Of a DNA stretch of 64,000 nucleotides, positions 16,567-26,816 are shown one piece after another; within the stretch, counting starts at the first letter, position 1; each line of letters opens with the position of its first letter. Made by a program: the position numbers and the translations under genes. Below the pieces are notes generated by a model. It saw only the letters and a program-made list of their open reading frames with translations, was not told where the DNA came from and made no database searches. Source of the DNA: an uncultured Muribaculaceae bacterium (GTDB lineage Bacteria; Bacteroidota; Bacteroidia; Bacteroidales; Muribaculaceae); contig CAJUKD010000012.1 of the NCBI GenBank assembly GCA_910587235.1, positions 1 through 64,000 of the forward strand, read 5' to 3'.

Positions 16567-18948
16567 CTATCGGATTATGACTTTAGATGTTTTGCTCCCT
16601 TGCCGGCGGATGTAGATTCCCGGCGCAGGGTCGCAGATACGGTGTCCCGAAAGATCGAAGTATTCTTCCGGAGTATTGTATTCTGCCGGCAACAGGCTTG
16701 TCCCTGAAGTCATAGGCAAGGCTATGGTAATGAATTCGGACCAGGCCGAAGGCAATGCTTCGGAGGCATCGACAGGGACGGTGCGCACGCGCCAGTCGTA
16801 GATGCCGCCGGGGGTGAGGCCTTCGACACGGTGCATGGTGTCGGTCAGCCCTGTGAAAGTAAGCTTTTCTGTGGCCGGATTGCCGTCGGCGGCTTTTGCG
16901 GGTGCGGGAGCTTCCTGACTGTCGAGAAGTTCCGTGGCGTCGCCTGAATATACTTTCACCCATTTTAGGTTCATGCGTTTCTTTTTGGCTAATGTTTCTA
17001 TCCGCACCTTGTAGCTGCCGTCTTTTACACCTTTGAATACGATTGCGAAGTCTTGGTAGCCGGAGTTGATGTCGACGATTTGCGACGACAGCTGGATGCC
17101 GGCTGTGCTGAGGAGGCATACGCGGATTGATACTCCATAGTCATTTCCATAGGCTTTTCCGCGGAAAAGTACTGATAGTTCATCAGCCGAGGAGAAATCG
17201 AACGCGGGTGAAATCAGTGCGCCGATGTTATTGCCTGAACCCATGTGCAGGGAGTTGTTCTCGGGGTTGACATAGCCGTCGGACTCCCAGCTATAGGAGT
17301 CCTGTGTGCAGTCTTCGGCTATGATAAGTTCGGTGCGTTTGTCGGAGTGGGGACGTACTTCAAGAGTGTATGTCACTTCCTTGTCGGTCGGTGCAGCCGG
17401 CCATACGGCGGTGAAGCCTTCCGGATAGGGCTGCATGTCGCTGTTGTCCGGTCGGTTTTCGTCAGTAAATGACGGCGGGTCGAGTTCCGGCAGCGCGTCG
17501 GGCATGAAACGGCATGTGACTATGCCAGTGGCCGGATTGCGGACAATTTCGGTGACCGGTTTTCGCAACAGGCCGCCATTGTTTAGCTTTGAGGATGGCG
17601 ATGATGTATCGGTGAATGAATTGTTTGTACGGTAAGGGAACAGGTCGCCGCTCTCGGTGTTGTCTGTTCGGCGGTCGTCGGCGGCAACGATGGCCATTCG
17701 TTCCGGATTATAGTTGTTGACTGAGTTTTCATACCATGCCGTTTCATCGTAATCGACATGATAGATCATCAGGCCTTCTGTAGGAATATATGCGTCCCAG
17801 CCTTGTTGTGCACGGTTCTCGAGAATGAAATATTCATCTTTGTTTGAATCGTTAACAAGTCGGTAGGCCACATCTGTAGCGCATTTTTTCTGATTGAATA
17901 CCGGAAAAGACAGTGTGGCTCCGGGCTTTGGTTCGGGTATGTCGTCGATCCATCCCATGAACCATTTTTCGTAGGCCGAATAGCCGATCGGAGTGTAGGT
18001 GTTGTCGTTGTATGAACCGTAATCCATCAGTGACCATGGTCCCATGCCGAAATTTGTGCCGTATTCTGAGGTGTCGTAAAAGTCGGGCAGGCCGAGGCAG
18101 TGGGAGAATTCGTGGCAGAAGGTACCTATGCCGTCTATATTGTGGGTGTTGATGCCGTTGAGTTCGTTGAATACGGCGAAGTCGTTGACTGTCACTCCGT
18201 CGAGGTGCAGAGATCGGCCAAAATCGGAATATGACAGTGCCCATTGTGCCGGCCATATCGCATCTTCGACGTCTGATGAAGCTTCGCCCTCGCCGGCATA
18301 CAGGACAATCACCACGTCGCAGATGCCGTCGCCGTCGTTGTCGTAGCGGCTGAAGTCGATTTCATTGTCAAGTCCCTGACAGGCTTCGCCCACCATTTTA
18401 CCCATGCCTATATCATCACCATAGCGGTCGTTTGCTCCGTATGTGGCACGTTTTCCGGAAAGGTGAAACGGACCATATACATCGAATTCGGGTGTGAAGC
18501 GGCCGTTGGAGTTATCGATGAAGTACTGTCGGGCACTTTTGTTTCCGTTCTGGAAGAATTCGTCGAAAGTATTTTTAGCTCCCTCGCCGTCGCGGAATTG
18601 CTTGTCTTTATAGTCTACCAGCAGGATGGGCACACGGATCTCGCCTATGTGTGGAACCTGCGACCGGTTGTGGTCGGATATTGATGCGCGCCGTCGTGAG
18701 GATGCTTTGCGGACACTTGCGGCCATGTCGGCGTCGGAAATCCGGATGGCAGTGCCGTTGTCAAGAATCCGGTAGGGTGTGCCGTCTGTCGATTTCCATA
18801 GTTTAAGGAACTCGTCGCCGGAGCGGATAAGCTCGATGGAGTTCCCGTCTATATCGGTTGCAGTGCGGGTAACGCCGTGACGGGCTGGAATTGCCGTGGC
18901 TGTCATGGCTGTGAAAGCGAGGGTAATGATGGCGAATGCTTTTTTCAT
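16567..18948 (-). CDS. Secreted M6-family metalloprotease, likely T9SS client
   Basis: A 793-residue protease related to immune inhibitor A. It has a signal peptide (residues ~1-19), a propeptide, and an M6 catalytic domain with the zinc motif HEFSH (H279, E280, H283) followed by CLGLPDFYD. Around residue 345, WSLMDYGSYN resembles the structural Met-turn. A jelly-roll-like and FN3-like region follows (residues ~530-760). The C-terminus EEYFDLSGHRICDPAPG, YIRRQGSKTSKVIIR matches the tail of the secreted protein at 322, inferred to be a T9SS sorting signal. It is transcribed from its own promoter toward the T9SS operon but separated from it by a terminator. Confidence 0.88.
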   Translation of the reverse strand: MKKAFAIITLAFTAMTATAIPARHGVTRTATDIDGNSIELIRSGDEFLKLWKSTDGTPYRILDNGTAIRISDADMAASVRKASSRRRASISDHNRSQVPHIGEIRVPILLVDYKDKQFRDGEGAKNTFDEFFQNGNKSARQYFIDNSNGRFTPEFDVYGPFHLSGKRATYGANDRYGDDIGMGKMVGEACQGLDNEIDFSRYDNDGDGICDVVIVLYAGEGEASSDVEDAIWPAQWALSYSDFGRSLHLDGVTVNDFAVFNELNGINTHNIDGIGTFCHEFSHCLGLPDFYDTSEYGTNFGMGPWSLMDYGSYNDNTYTPIGYSAYEKWFMGWIDDIPEPKPGATLSFPVFNQKKCATDVAYRLVNDSNKDEYFILENRAQQGWDAYIPTEGLMIYHVDYDETAWYENSVNNYNPERMAIVAADDRRTDNTESGDLFPYRTNNSFTDTSSPSSKLNNGGLLRKPVTEIVRNPATGIVTCRFMPDALPELDPPSFTDENRPDNSDMQPYPEGFTAVWPAAPTDKEVTYTLEVRPHSDKRTELIIAEDCTQDSYSWESDGYVNPENNSLHMGSGNNIGALISPAFDFSSADELSVLFRGKAYGNDYGVSIRVCLLSTAGIQLSSQIVDINSGYQDFAIVFKGVKDGSYKVRIETLAKKKRMNLKWVKVYSGDATELLDSQEAPAPAKAADGNPATEKLTFTGLTDTMHRVEGLTPGGIYDWRVRTVPVDASEALPSAWSEFITIALPMTSGTSLLPAEYNTPEEYFDLSGHRICDPAPGIYIRRQGSKTSKVIIR

Positions 18949-19016
18949 GAATTCGGTTGGCTGTTAAGGTTGTTTTTGTCCGCGGATTGCGGAGCTATAC
19001 TGATTCGTGATAAGTG

Positions 19017-19046
19017 CAAAATTAAAATAAAAATAATAAAAATCAA
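19017..19046 (-). promoter_or_regulatory. Promoter of the M6 protease gene
   Basis: On the minus strand, TTG (44-46 of the 19000s), a 19-nt spacer and TAATTTTG (19017-19024). It is 69 bp upstream of the protease ATG. Confidence 0.55.
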
Positions 19047-19096
19047 TGCTGATATGAAAAATTAATCCTTGTACGTTCGGAATCTCAAAATTTACC

Positions 19097-19104
19097 TATC
19101 TTTG
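19097..19104 (+). promoter_or_regulatory. -7 box for the 1513-residue surface protein
   Basis: TATCTTTG matches TAnnTTTG and lies about 108 bp before the ATG. The -33 element is weak. Together with the minus-strand promoter at 19017-19046 it makes a divergent promoter pair for two secreted proteins. Confidence 0.45.
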
Positions 19105-19211
19105 TATAAAAGAAGCAGATTATTCGCTTTTATTTTGACTCGATTCTGAAATATTAAAAAACAACTCAATTTTGAGGTATCTGACTAAACCCTAACAACA
19201 TTTTTAACGCA

Positions 19212-22200
19212 ATGAAAAAACTGATTATTTGCGCTTTTGCCGCTGTTGTGCTTTTGCTTTCCGGCTCTATGCCTGTCGCAGCTGAAAACGCTTCTTCTGC
19301 CATGGGTAGAAAGCGGATCGGAGAGATCAGCCGTGTCCGTGCCATGACACCGGTCGGTTCACCACATGTCACGGCTCGTCAGGCCCGAGCCGATCTTCGG
19401 CGTGCGGCCTCGAAGTACTCTACCGTCAACGCTTCTCTTGTGTTCACAGGCAACAGCCGTCTGACCGACCGACGCATCTATTCTATAGATCCGTCGTCGG
19501 GACTTCTGACGGCGCATGATACCCCTGAAGTATTCGCGACCGGCGGAGGTGTTCTGATCGGTAACAGATATTATTGCATGACACGCCTCAAGATAATGCG
19601 TCTGGTCCGCACACGTTTTTATGTGTTCGATGCCGATAACTGGAATACTGTCGAATTTCAGGATAATCTTGATGAAACCCTCAATGCCACGGATGTGACC
19701 TACGATGCTACGACGGGGCGTGTCTATGGTTGTTTTTATGACGGTCCGGACAGTTGGTCGTTCGGAACCATCGATTATTCGACTCTTACGCGTACCACTC
19801 TTGCCGCTTGCCCGCAACTTAACGCTGTGGCAGCGGATGAAGCCGGCAATATTTATGCAATAGATATGAATGGAACGCTTTATAGTGCCGACAAACGTTC
19901 CGGACAGCTGACGCGCATTGGTGACACAGGCATAAAGGCAGCATACCGCAGTTCTTACTGGCAGGGTTCGGCTGTTTTTGATCCTGCATCCGGCCGGATT
20001 ATCTATGCCGCCCATTCAAGTACGGCCGCCGACCCCTCCGACGATGATTTTATCGGTGCGCTCTGGTCGGTGGATCCGATTACGGCCGCCACAACGCAAT
20101 TACATCATTTCAGCGGAGAAGAACTCTTTGAAGGACTCTATATACCTCGGGAGGAATTGATAGATGAAGTACCGATGGCTCCTACCGAGCTGACGGCTTC
20201 TTTTCCTGCGGGCGCGCTTTCAGGCACGGTATCTTTCCGTATGCCCGAAAAACTTGTAGGCGGCATGAATGCCGGAACGGGTATGGAATATAAAGTCAAG
20301 GCAAACGGTTCGCTTGTGGCTTCGGGCGATGCTTCGGCCGGAGAATCTGTCAGCTGTGATCTCACTCTTGAGCGCGGAAGCTATTGTTTTGCCGTGACAG
20401 CCTCCAACAGCGAGGGGCAGTCGCGCGAGGCGACTCTGACAATGTTTATAGGTGTCGACAGTCCTGCAAAACCTGTGGTTACCGCCGCTTACGATTATGT
20501 AAACTCTACGATGACTCTCGGTTGGACTCCGGTTAAGACCACCGATTTCGGCACTCCTTTGCCCGAAGGTTCGGTTACGTATCGTATAACCCGCTATCCG
20601 GAACAGGTGGTCGTGGCTCCTGCACATACGGAATGTTCGTACACCGAAGCCCTTTCTTCTGATGAACTTAAGGCTGTCAGCTATCATGTCGAGGCTGTTT
20701 CCGGCGGGCAATCCTCCGGTGTGACTGTCACTCCCGCCATATATATAGGAGCAGTCGTACCGTCCTATACCGAAGATTTCGGTGATAAAGATGCTTTGCG
20801 CTACTATACTGTTATCGACGCTGACGGTGACCGTCTTACATGGGAATGCAGCCCTATCGACCGTGCTGCCAGAATTGCATGGAATAATAATGCCGCCGCC
20901 GACGAGCACAAAGACGACTGGCTTATTTCTCCTCCTTTGCGCCTGCAGGCCGGAAAGGTATATAAGTTTACTTACGGAGCGCGTAGGCTCTATGACGCAG
21001 AAACACTCACGGTCTGCCTTGGCCGCAATCCGCGTGTCGATGCCATGACCACAGTACTTGTGCCTACGATGCAGGTCACCGGCGATAAAAAAGAAGAAAA
21101 GACACTTGACCTTACGGTAGAGGCTGACGGTATATATTTCATAGGCTTCCATGCGACCTCTCCTCGTACGTCGGGATCCTTATACATCAGTCCGTTTACG
21201 GTAGCTGAAGGTGTCATGTCCGGTGCTCCTGCCGCTGTGACAGCTATGGAAGTAGTTCCGGCGGCAGACCGCAGCCATGCGGCAACGATCACCTTTACAG
21301 CTCCCGAGCTGTCTATGGACGGCGCTATGCTAACTTCTCTTGCGGGAATAGATTTATACCGCGACGGGGAGCTCGTTGCCACCGTGCCTGCCACTCCTGG
21401 AAATGCCAGTTCGTACACTGATATCGGCGCACATCACGGATTGAATATCTATACTTTGCGTGCGCGTAACGATGCAGGTAGCGGTTCGCCTGCGGAACGT
21501 ACGGTTTTTGTAGGATGGGATGAACCCAACCGTGCAGAGCGTGTCCGTGCCCGCGAACTTGAAACCGACGGCATTGTTGAAGTGACATGGAATGCTCCTG
21601 AACTCGACAACAATAATTCGGTGCTTACGGCCGAAGCTCTGCGATATGACGTGTTCATGAGTGCCAAACTTCCATCAGGCAAGACTGAAACCACACAAGT
21701 CGGAAGCGATGTAAAAGGAACAAGCCATACTGTAACTGTCTGTTCGCCTGACGAGCGCCGTTTCGTGGAATTTTACGTTGTGGCAAAGACCGAAGGCGGA
21801 GAGGCTCGCGATGTCTGGACTCCAGAAGCAATACCTGTAGGAATGTCATACGACACTCCGTTCTCGGAATCTTTTGCCAACGCCCGTTTCGAGAACTTCT
21901 GGGGAATATATAGTGACTATGTCATGGGTATGACAGGATTGTCGTGGGATTTCTCCGATGACTATACTTTCGACATAACATCTCAGGACGGTGATAACGG
22001 TTTCCTGGTGCTCGAAGGCAGTGACGCCGGTGATGAATCGGAGTTCTATTCGTCTAAAATCAATCTTGAGGGACTTGAAAATCCTGCGCTTACTTTCTAT
22101 TCCTATAATATAAAAGGAAGCGCCAGCGACGACATCAACCACAATATAATAACGGTCAGCGCATACGACGGCACTGATAAGACTGTCGTTGCTACGGTGG

Positions 22201-23753
22201 ACATGGCTCAGTATAATGATGACGGATGGCAGCGTATATCTGTTCCTCTTTCCGGACTTGAAGGAAAAACGGTACAGATACTTATAAAAGGCACGATCGT
22301 CAATTTCCTTACCATAGCTCTTGACAATATCCGTATCGATGCCACTTATAGCCGCAATCTTGTAGCAGAGTCGGTGACAGCTCCCCGTAAAGTAATGCTT
22401 GACAAGTCTTACTATGTCTATGCTACGGTACGCAATACGGGGCTTGAACCAATGGAGGCATATACTCTTGATTTCTATTGCGACGAAGTCAAACTCGAAA
22501 GCCGCAACGGTCGTGCGCTTGTACCTGGTGAAACAGAGAATCATGAATTTGAGTGTCGTCGCGACATAACGTCTGACGAGCAGGTTGAATATTGGTGTGC
22601 CATTACTGTTTCAGGCGATGAGAATGCCGAAGACAATAGCTCGAAGCGTACCCGGGTTCGTGTGTGCGTGCCGAATTATCCGGTAGTGACGACTCTTGTC
22701 GGATCAAATGTGAATGAGAAACCGCAACTCAACTGGAGTGCTCCTGATCTCAGTTCAAGCGAACCGTTTGAGATAATCGAAGATTTCGAAAGCTATCCGG
22801 CTTTTGCCAATTCCGATCTTTGGGACTGGACGCTTTTTGATGCCGACCGCGCTTATATAGGCGGTATTGAGGACGCTAATGACGGAGCGATCGAGTTGCC
22901 CGGTATTCCCGCCGGTTCACAGCAGTCGTGGTTTGTGATGGACGGCGAATATGAAAAACTTAATTTCACTTATCGTGCGCATTCAGGCCGCCATCATTTG
23001 GCGACAATGTATTGCTACGGCATGAATAACGGCATTGGTTATGAAACAGCAAATGACGACTGGCTTATATCGCCTGTTCTTGCCTCCGGCTCAACTGAAA
23101 TGTCGCTTTTTGCACGCGGTTATTCTGTAATGGCTCCTGATGCCATGGAAATTCTGGTTACGTCCGAAAGCGGTCCCGATCCTATGGCTCTGCGCTATCG
23201 TTCGCTTGGCAAAGTTGATCCCATGCCGACCTCCTGGGAGGAATATGTGGTCGATCTGCCGGCAGGCACCAAGCGTTTTGCCATACGTTCTGTTGGTAAT
23301 TTCGGGTTCATGCTTTTTGTCGACGATATCACGTTCACTCCTGCTGCCGGAGCATCTATGTTGAAAGTAGAGGGCTATAATGTATATCGCGACGGAATAA
23401 GAATTAATGAAGAACCGCTGACAGAGCCTGAGTATCTTGACCTGACGGCTTCCAACGGTGACCATCAGTATGGAGTGACGGCCGTGTACAACCGAGGCGA
23501 ATCACGTTTGTCGAATCTTGTGTCGCTGACATCGGCTGTAGATGCTGTCGCATCGGATATGGTGGAAGTGAAAGCTGAAAACGGATGTGTGCTTGTCTTC
23601 GGAGCTGAAAGCCTGTCTGTCGGTATATACAGTGCCGACGGCCGTACGGTCTATGCCACATCTGATGCTGCCGCTGCCGTGCGTGTAAGTGTTTCTGCAG
23701 GTATCTACCTTGTCCGTGTCGCCGGCCGGACCGTCAAGGTAGCCGTACGCTGA
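19212..23753 (+). CDS. Large modular secreted protein (propeller-like, FN3, choice-of-anchor J)
   Basis: A 1513-residue surface/secreted protein with a signal peptide (IICAFAAVVLLLSGSMPVAA). Residues ~60-310 look like a beta-propeller or repeat domain (RIYSIDPSSGLLTAHDTPEV). FN3-like modules follow (~320-510, ~680-870, ~1330-1440). Three choice-of-anchor J-type modules are seen: TEDFGDKDALRYYTVIDAD ... DWLISPPLRL, ENFWGIYSDYVMGMTG, and FEDSYP-like ENDFESYPAFANSDLWDW ... DDWLISPVLAS (quoted approximately). The C-terminus SVGIYSADGRTVYA and GIYLVRVAGRTVKVAVR is a T9SS type A-like sorting domain. No catalytic domain is recognised. It is likely an adhesive or protein-binding client of the nearby T9SS. 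Confidence 0.82.
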   Translation: MKKLIICAFAAVVLLLSGSMPVAAENASSAMGRKRIGEISRVRAMTPVGSPHVTARQARADLRRAASKYSTVNASLVFTGNSRLTDRRIYSIDPSSGLLTAHDTPEVFATGGGVLIGNRYYCMTRLKIMRLVRTRFYVFDADNWNTVEFQDNLDETLNATDVTYDATTGRVYGCFYDGPDSWSFGTIDYSTLTRTTLAACPQLNAVAADEAGNIYAIDMNGTLYSADKRSGQLTRIGDTGIKAAYRSSYWQGSAVFDPASGRIIYAAHSSTAADPSDDDFIGALWSVDPITAATTQLHHFSGEELFEGLYIPREELIDEVPMAPTELTASFPAGALSGTVSFRMPEKLVGGMNAGTGMEYKVKANGSLVASGDASAGESVSCDLTLERGSYCFAVTASNSEGQSREATLTMFIGVDSPAKPVVTAAYDYVNSTMTLGWTPVKTTDFGTPLPEGSVTYRITRYPEQVVVAPAHTECSYTEALSSDELKAVSYHVEAVSGGQSSGVTVTPAIYIGAVVPSYTEDFGDKDALRYYTVIDADGDRLTWECSPIDRAARIAWNNNAAADEHKDDWLISPPLRLQAGKVYKFTYGARRLYDAETLTVCLGRNPRVDAMTTVLVPTMQVTGDKKEEKTLDLTVEADGIYFIGFHATSPRTSGSLYISPFTVAEGVMSGAPAAVTAMEVVPAADRSHAATITFTAPELSMDGAMLTSLAGIDLYRDGELVATVPATPGNASSYTDIGAHHGLNIYTLRARNDAGSGSPAERTVFVGWDEPNRAERVRARELETDGIVEVTWNAPELDNNNSVLTAEALRYDVFMSAKLPSGKTETTQVGSDVKGTSHTVTVCSPDERRFVEFYVVAKTEGGEARDVWTPEAIPVGMSYDTPFSESFANARFENFWGIYSDYVMGMTGLSWDFSDDYTFDITSQDGDNGFLVLEGSDAGDESEFYSSKINLEGLENPALTFYSYNIKGSASDDINHNIITVSAYDGTDKTVVATVDMAQYNDDGWQRISVPLSGLEGKTVQILIKGTIVNFLTIALDNIRIDATYSRNLVAESVTAPRKVMLDKSYYVYATVRNTGLEPMEAYTLDFYCDEVKLESRNGRALVPGETENHEFECRRDITSDEQVEYWCAITVSGDENAEDNSSKRTRVRVCVPNYPVVTTLVGSNVNEKPQLNWSAPDLSSSEPFEIIEDFESYPAFANSDLWDWTLFDADRAYIGGIEDANDGAIELPGIPAGSQQSWFVMDGEYEKLNFTYRAHSGRHHLATMYCYGMNNGIGYETANDDWLISPVLASGSTEMSLFARGYSVMAPDAMEILVTSESGPDPMALRYRSLGKVDPMPTSWEEYVVDLPAGTKRFAIRSVGNFGFMLFVDDITFTPAAGASMLKVEGYNVYRDGIRINEEPLTEPEYLDLTASNGDHQYGVTAVYNRGESRLSNLVSLTSAVDAVASDMVEVKAENGCVLVFGAESLSVGIYSADGRTVYATSDAAAAVRVSVSAGIYLVRVAGRTVKVAVR

Positions 23754-23770
23754 TCAATAATTTAAATAAA

Positions 23771-23810
23771 CAGACAGGGCGTCGCGGAAATTTCCGCGAC
23801 GCCCTGTCTG
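23771..23810. terminator. Perfect 40-bp palindromic terminator
   Basis: Twenty-bp perfect inverted repeat (CAGACAGGGCGTCGCGGAAA and its complement) with no spacer. It sits between two convergent genes (ends at 23753 and 23829) and serves both directions. Confidence 0.8.
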
Positions 23811-23828
23811 CGTATTATCGTTGTGATG

Positions 23829-24923
23829 TCAGTCGGCAGGGCCAAGAAGACGTATTGCTCCTGTAGCTGGATCGAATATTAGTTTTGACGGAGCTTTCTT
23901 GTCGGTGAATATGGCCGGATCGAGGCCGAATGTCACACCGAGTTGAGCCAGTTCTATATCGGCTGCGGCAATCTCGCGTCCGCTGTAACTTATGGCCAAA
24001 TGCGCTTTGCCGGGTATGTTGTAGGCCACACCACCTTTGGGGAAACGTTTTGTTTCGCCTTTTTCGTTGACAGGCAGGGTGCCTTCGTTAAGTATGGTGA
24101 GATCGAGTGTGATCGGTGCGCCGGCGAGATTCCCCGGGGCGACTATGCCTTCGACAGCCGACAGGCGGGCTATGACTTTGGCATTGACTTCGGTGCTGTC
24201 GGGGATGAATGCTATGCGCTCGACGACGGTCGAACTTGAGCGTGTGCCGGCGAACATCGCTGTCAGGGCGGCTTCCTGGGCGGCTATGTTATCGAGGACA
24301 AGTTGCATGGCCTTTCCGTCTGGTGGTGTATTGTCCGCCTGGCCGGAGAGTATATCGGATCGCATTTCGCGAAGCTCGAAGATGCGTTGGGCTGCAAGTT
24401 CGGCACGTTTCGATGTGGAAGAACTGCGTGCCATTTCCTGTGTCACAGCCTGCCGTGCTGCTTCGGTCTGCAGCGGTGTCGGACCGGCTTCTTTGGCTTG
24501 GGGAAGAGCAGTAACATTGTCATCGGGAATATTCTCGGTGTTGATGGCCAATGGTATGCCCGTTCCGCCGAGAATCATGAACGGAGTGCTTCCTGCCTTG
24601 AATTGCGCCGTCCAGCGATTGTCGGCATCGGCTATCCCGCGAGGAATGAATGTGACGCTGCGCAGGTTGGCACGCCGGCTTTCTTTGGTGATTGCATCGG
24701 ATATTCCGAGATGGCGTTTGGCATAGTTGAAGAATTCTCCGGGTTCTTCTCTGGTGAGTTCCGCTTCTATGCAGATATCTACGCCGGTCAGTGGCAGGCT
24801 GTAGATAAGCCCGTATTCATTGGCTTTGCCTGCTGTCAATTTCTGTGAAGTCTGCGCAGAGCAGGGTATGGCTGCAAATGTTGTGCCGATGATAATGGCG
24901 GCTAATGTACGGTGGAAAATCAT
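23829..24923 (-). CDS. DUF4831-like exported protein
   Basis: A 364-residue exported protein with a signal peptide (TLAAIIIGTTFAAIPCSAQT). NEYGLIYSLPLTGVDICIEAE and the middle segment RAELAAQRIFELREMRSDILSGQAD match a family common in Bacteroidales (DUF4831, recognised from memory). No enzymatic motif is seen. It lies 31 bp downstream of the NAD(P)HX repair gene on the same strand, so it may be co-transcribed. Function unknown. Confidence 0.7.
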   Translation of the reverse strand: MIFHRTLAAIIIGTTFAAIPCSAQTSQKLTAGKANEYGLIYSLPLTGVDICIEAELTREEPGEFFNYAKRHLGISDAITKESRRANLRSVTFIPRGIADADNRWTAQFKAGSTPFMILGGTGIPLAINTENIPDDNVTALPQAKEAGPTPLQTEAARQAVTQEMARSSSTSKRAELAAQRIFELREMRSDILSGQADNTPPDGKAMQLVLDNIAAQEAALTAMFAGTRSSSTVVERIAFIPDSTEVNAKVIARLSAVEGIVAPGNLAGAPITLDLTILNEGTLPVNEKGETKRFPKGGVAYNIPGKAHLAISYSGREIAAADIELAQLGVTFGLDPAIFTDKKAPSKLIFDPATGAIRLLGPAD

Positions 24924-24954
24924 GTTGTAAACTCTAAACTATTAACTCTAAACA

Positions 24955-26517
24955 TCATTTGTTCGGACGCATGACTGCTTCCATGGCAGCTCCCACGCAT
25001 TCCGCTATGTCTTCGGCTGTTGTGCCGCAGATTCCATGGCGTTCGGCTGCCATGCGTCCGGCTATGCCGTGCACATATACGCCGGCCACGGCTGCGAGTT
25101 CCGGGTGCATGCCGCGTGCGATAAGGCCTGTGATAAGGCCTGTAAGGACGTCGCCGCTTCCGGCTGTGGCCAGAGCCTCGGTTCCTGATGCGTTGAAAAG
25201 GACTGAGCCGTCGGGCCATACAGTGGCGGTATAGTGGCCTTTGAGGACTATTATTATTGAATTTGTCCGAGCTGCTTCGATAGCTTTCAGCAGACGGGCG
25301 GATGAGCTTGGCTGCTGACCGAAGATACGGTCGAATTCGCCGGCGTGCGGTGTCAGGACCGAGCGTGGAGGGACAAGGGCGAGCATTGTAGGACGCAATG
25401 CTATGCAGTTGAGGGCATCGGCATCCAGTACAAGCGGACGCGAGGTGGCGTTGGCGCTTTTGAGGAATGATTCGAGGGCGTCGATGGTGGCGTCGGATGT
25501 GCCTATGCCTGGGCCTATGCCTACGGCGCGATAGTTGCGGGATAGCTCGATACGGTGGATGTCGGCGTCGGAACCGTCTGTTTCAAACAGTGCTGACGGG
25601 ACGGCCGACTGCATGACGAAAAATGCGCAACGGGGTGACACGCATGTCACCTTGCCGCAGCCTGAGCGCAATGCCCCGCGGGTGGAGAGTACGGCTGCTC
25701 CGAGCATGCCGTATGAACCGGCAAAAAGTATGGCGTCGCCAAGGTCGGCCTTGGATGCAAATGGATCCCGGGGTGGCAGGACTTTGCGCACGTTATGCGC
25801 TTCGATAAGACGTGTAGTGCAACGTGTCGATTTTATTGCGTCGCGGTCGAACGGTAGATCGAGAGTGCGCCAGCGGCCTATTAATTCCACGTTTTCCCTC
25901 ATATAGAATGCCGCTGTCGGGCCAACAAGAACTAATGTCAGCGAGGCATGGATGATATTGCGGTTTATCATGCCGACTGAAAGATCAGCCGACATACCCG
26001 ACGGAAGATCGATGGATATGACACGCGCTTCCGATTCGTTGATGAATCGTGCCAGATGCTGGTAGCCTCCCATCAGCGGGCCGCTGTGCTCGTGGCCGAA
26101 AAGGCCGTCGACAATCAGAACGGACTTGTCGATTTCAGGAAGATTCATCTGCAGTCCGGTTGTTTCGAAGAGATAATCTTCGCCGGCTGTGGCAAGAAAG
26201 CGGTCGCGTGCTGCACGACAGTCGGCACTCAGTCTGTTGCCGCCGACATTTATAAGATATACTTCAGCTTTTTCTCCTTGGCGGTGAAGGAATGTGGCAG
26301 CCTCGAGGGCGTATGCTCCGCATATTCCGCTGCCGGCAAAAACTACGGTGCGTGCCGAACGTTTTTTTTCTGATATGACCGCTTCGGCTGTTGCGCTGCC
26401 GACACTTTGTATGAATTCCTCGCGGCGCACCGCAGTCGGAGTTCCGGCCTCGGCGGTGCCGTCGCCTATGGTGGCGAGCAGGATGCGGTTGATATCGTCA
26501 GGAGTATATATGTTCAT
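24955..26517 (-). CDS. nnr: Bifunctional NAD(P)H-hydrate epimerase / ADP-dependent dehydratase
   Basis: A 520-residue fusion that repairs hydrated NAD(P)H. The start is set at MNIYTPDDINRI; an upstream extension lacks protein-like character. The N-terminal YjeF_N epimerase (residues ~1-220) has VVFAGSGICGAYALEAA and the catalytic region VLIVDGLFGHE. The C-terminal ribokinase-like dehydratase (~230-520) has GDAILFAGSYGMLGAAVLS, VLTPHAGEFDRIF and the nucleotide/catalytic motif ATAGSGDVLTGLITGLIARG. The domain order matches the common bacterial bifunctional form. Confidence 0.92.
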   Translation of the reverse strand: MNIYTPDDINRILLATIGDGTAEAGTPTAVRREEFIQSVGSATAEAVISEKKRSARTVVFAGSGICGAYALEAATFLHRQGEKAEVYLINVGGNRLSADCRAARDRFLATAGEDYLFETTGLQMNLPEIDKSVLIVDGLFGHEHSGPLMGGYQHLARFINESEARVISIDLPSGMSADLSVGMINRNIIHASLTLVLVGPTAAFYMRENVELIGRWRTLDLPFDRDAIKSTRCTTRLIEAHNVRKVLPPRDPFASKADLGDAILFAGSYGMLGAAVLSTRGALRSGCGKVTCVSPRCAFFVMQSAVPSALFETDGSDADIHRIELSRNYRAVGIGPGIGTSDATIDALESFLKSANATSRPLVLDADALNCIALRPTMLALVPPRSVLTPHAGEFDRIFGQQPSSSARLLKAIEAARTNSIIIVLKGHYTATVWPDGSVLFNASGTEALATAGSGDVLTGLITGLIARGMHPELAAVAGVYVHGIAGRMAAERHGICGTTAEDIAECVGAAMEAVMRPNK

Positions 26518-26686
26518 GGAGCTTGTATATCGCGTGATTGTGGATGTATGGATGCGCGTACACGTCGCGCGCTTTTGCAAAAGTACGCAAAAACATCGAA
26601 CCTGCGTTTTGACAGACCTACAAAAAGAATTAAAACGTGCGCAATGGTGCTTCGGCGCATGTGGCTGCGAACGTGCAAATAAATAT

Positions 26687-26718
26687 TTTGTACTCTTGCG
26701 AAAAAATTCGTAAATTTG
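26687..26718 (+). promoter_or_regulatory. Enolase promoter
   Basis: TTTG (26687-26690), a 20-nt spacer and TAAATTTG (26711-26718) match the Bacteroidetes consensus. The predicted leader is about 95 nt. Confidence 0.7.
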
Positions 26719-26816
26719 CGCCGTTAAAGGGCGCGGCGGAGCATTGCCGGCCATTCATCAGGAATTAACTCAATCAAACACATCATACTCAAGGTATTTA
26801 AACCAACAACAAGATT

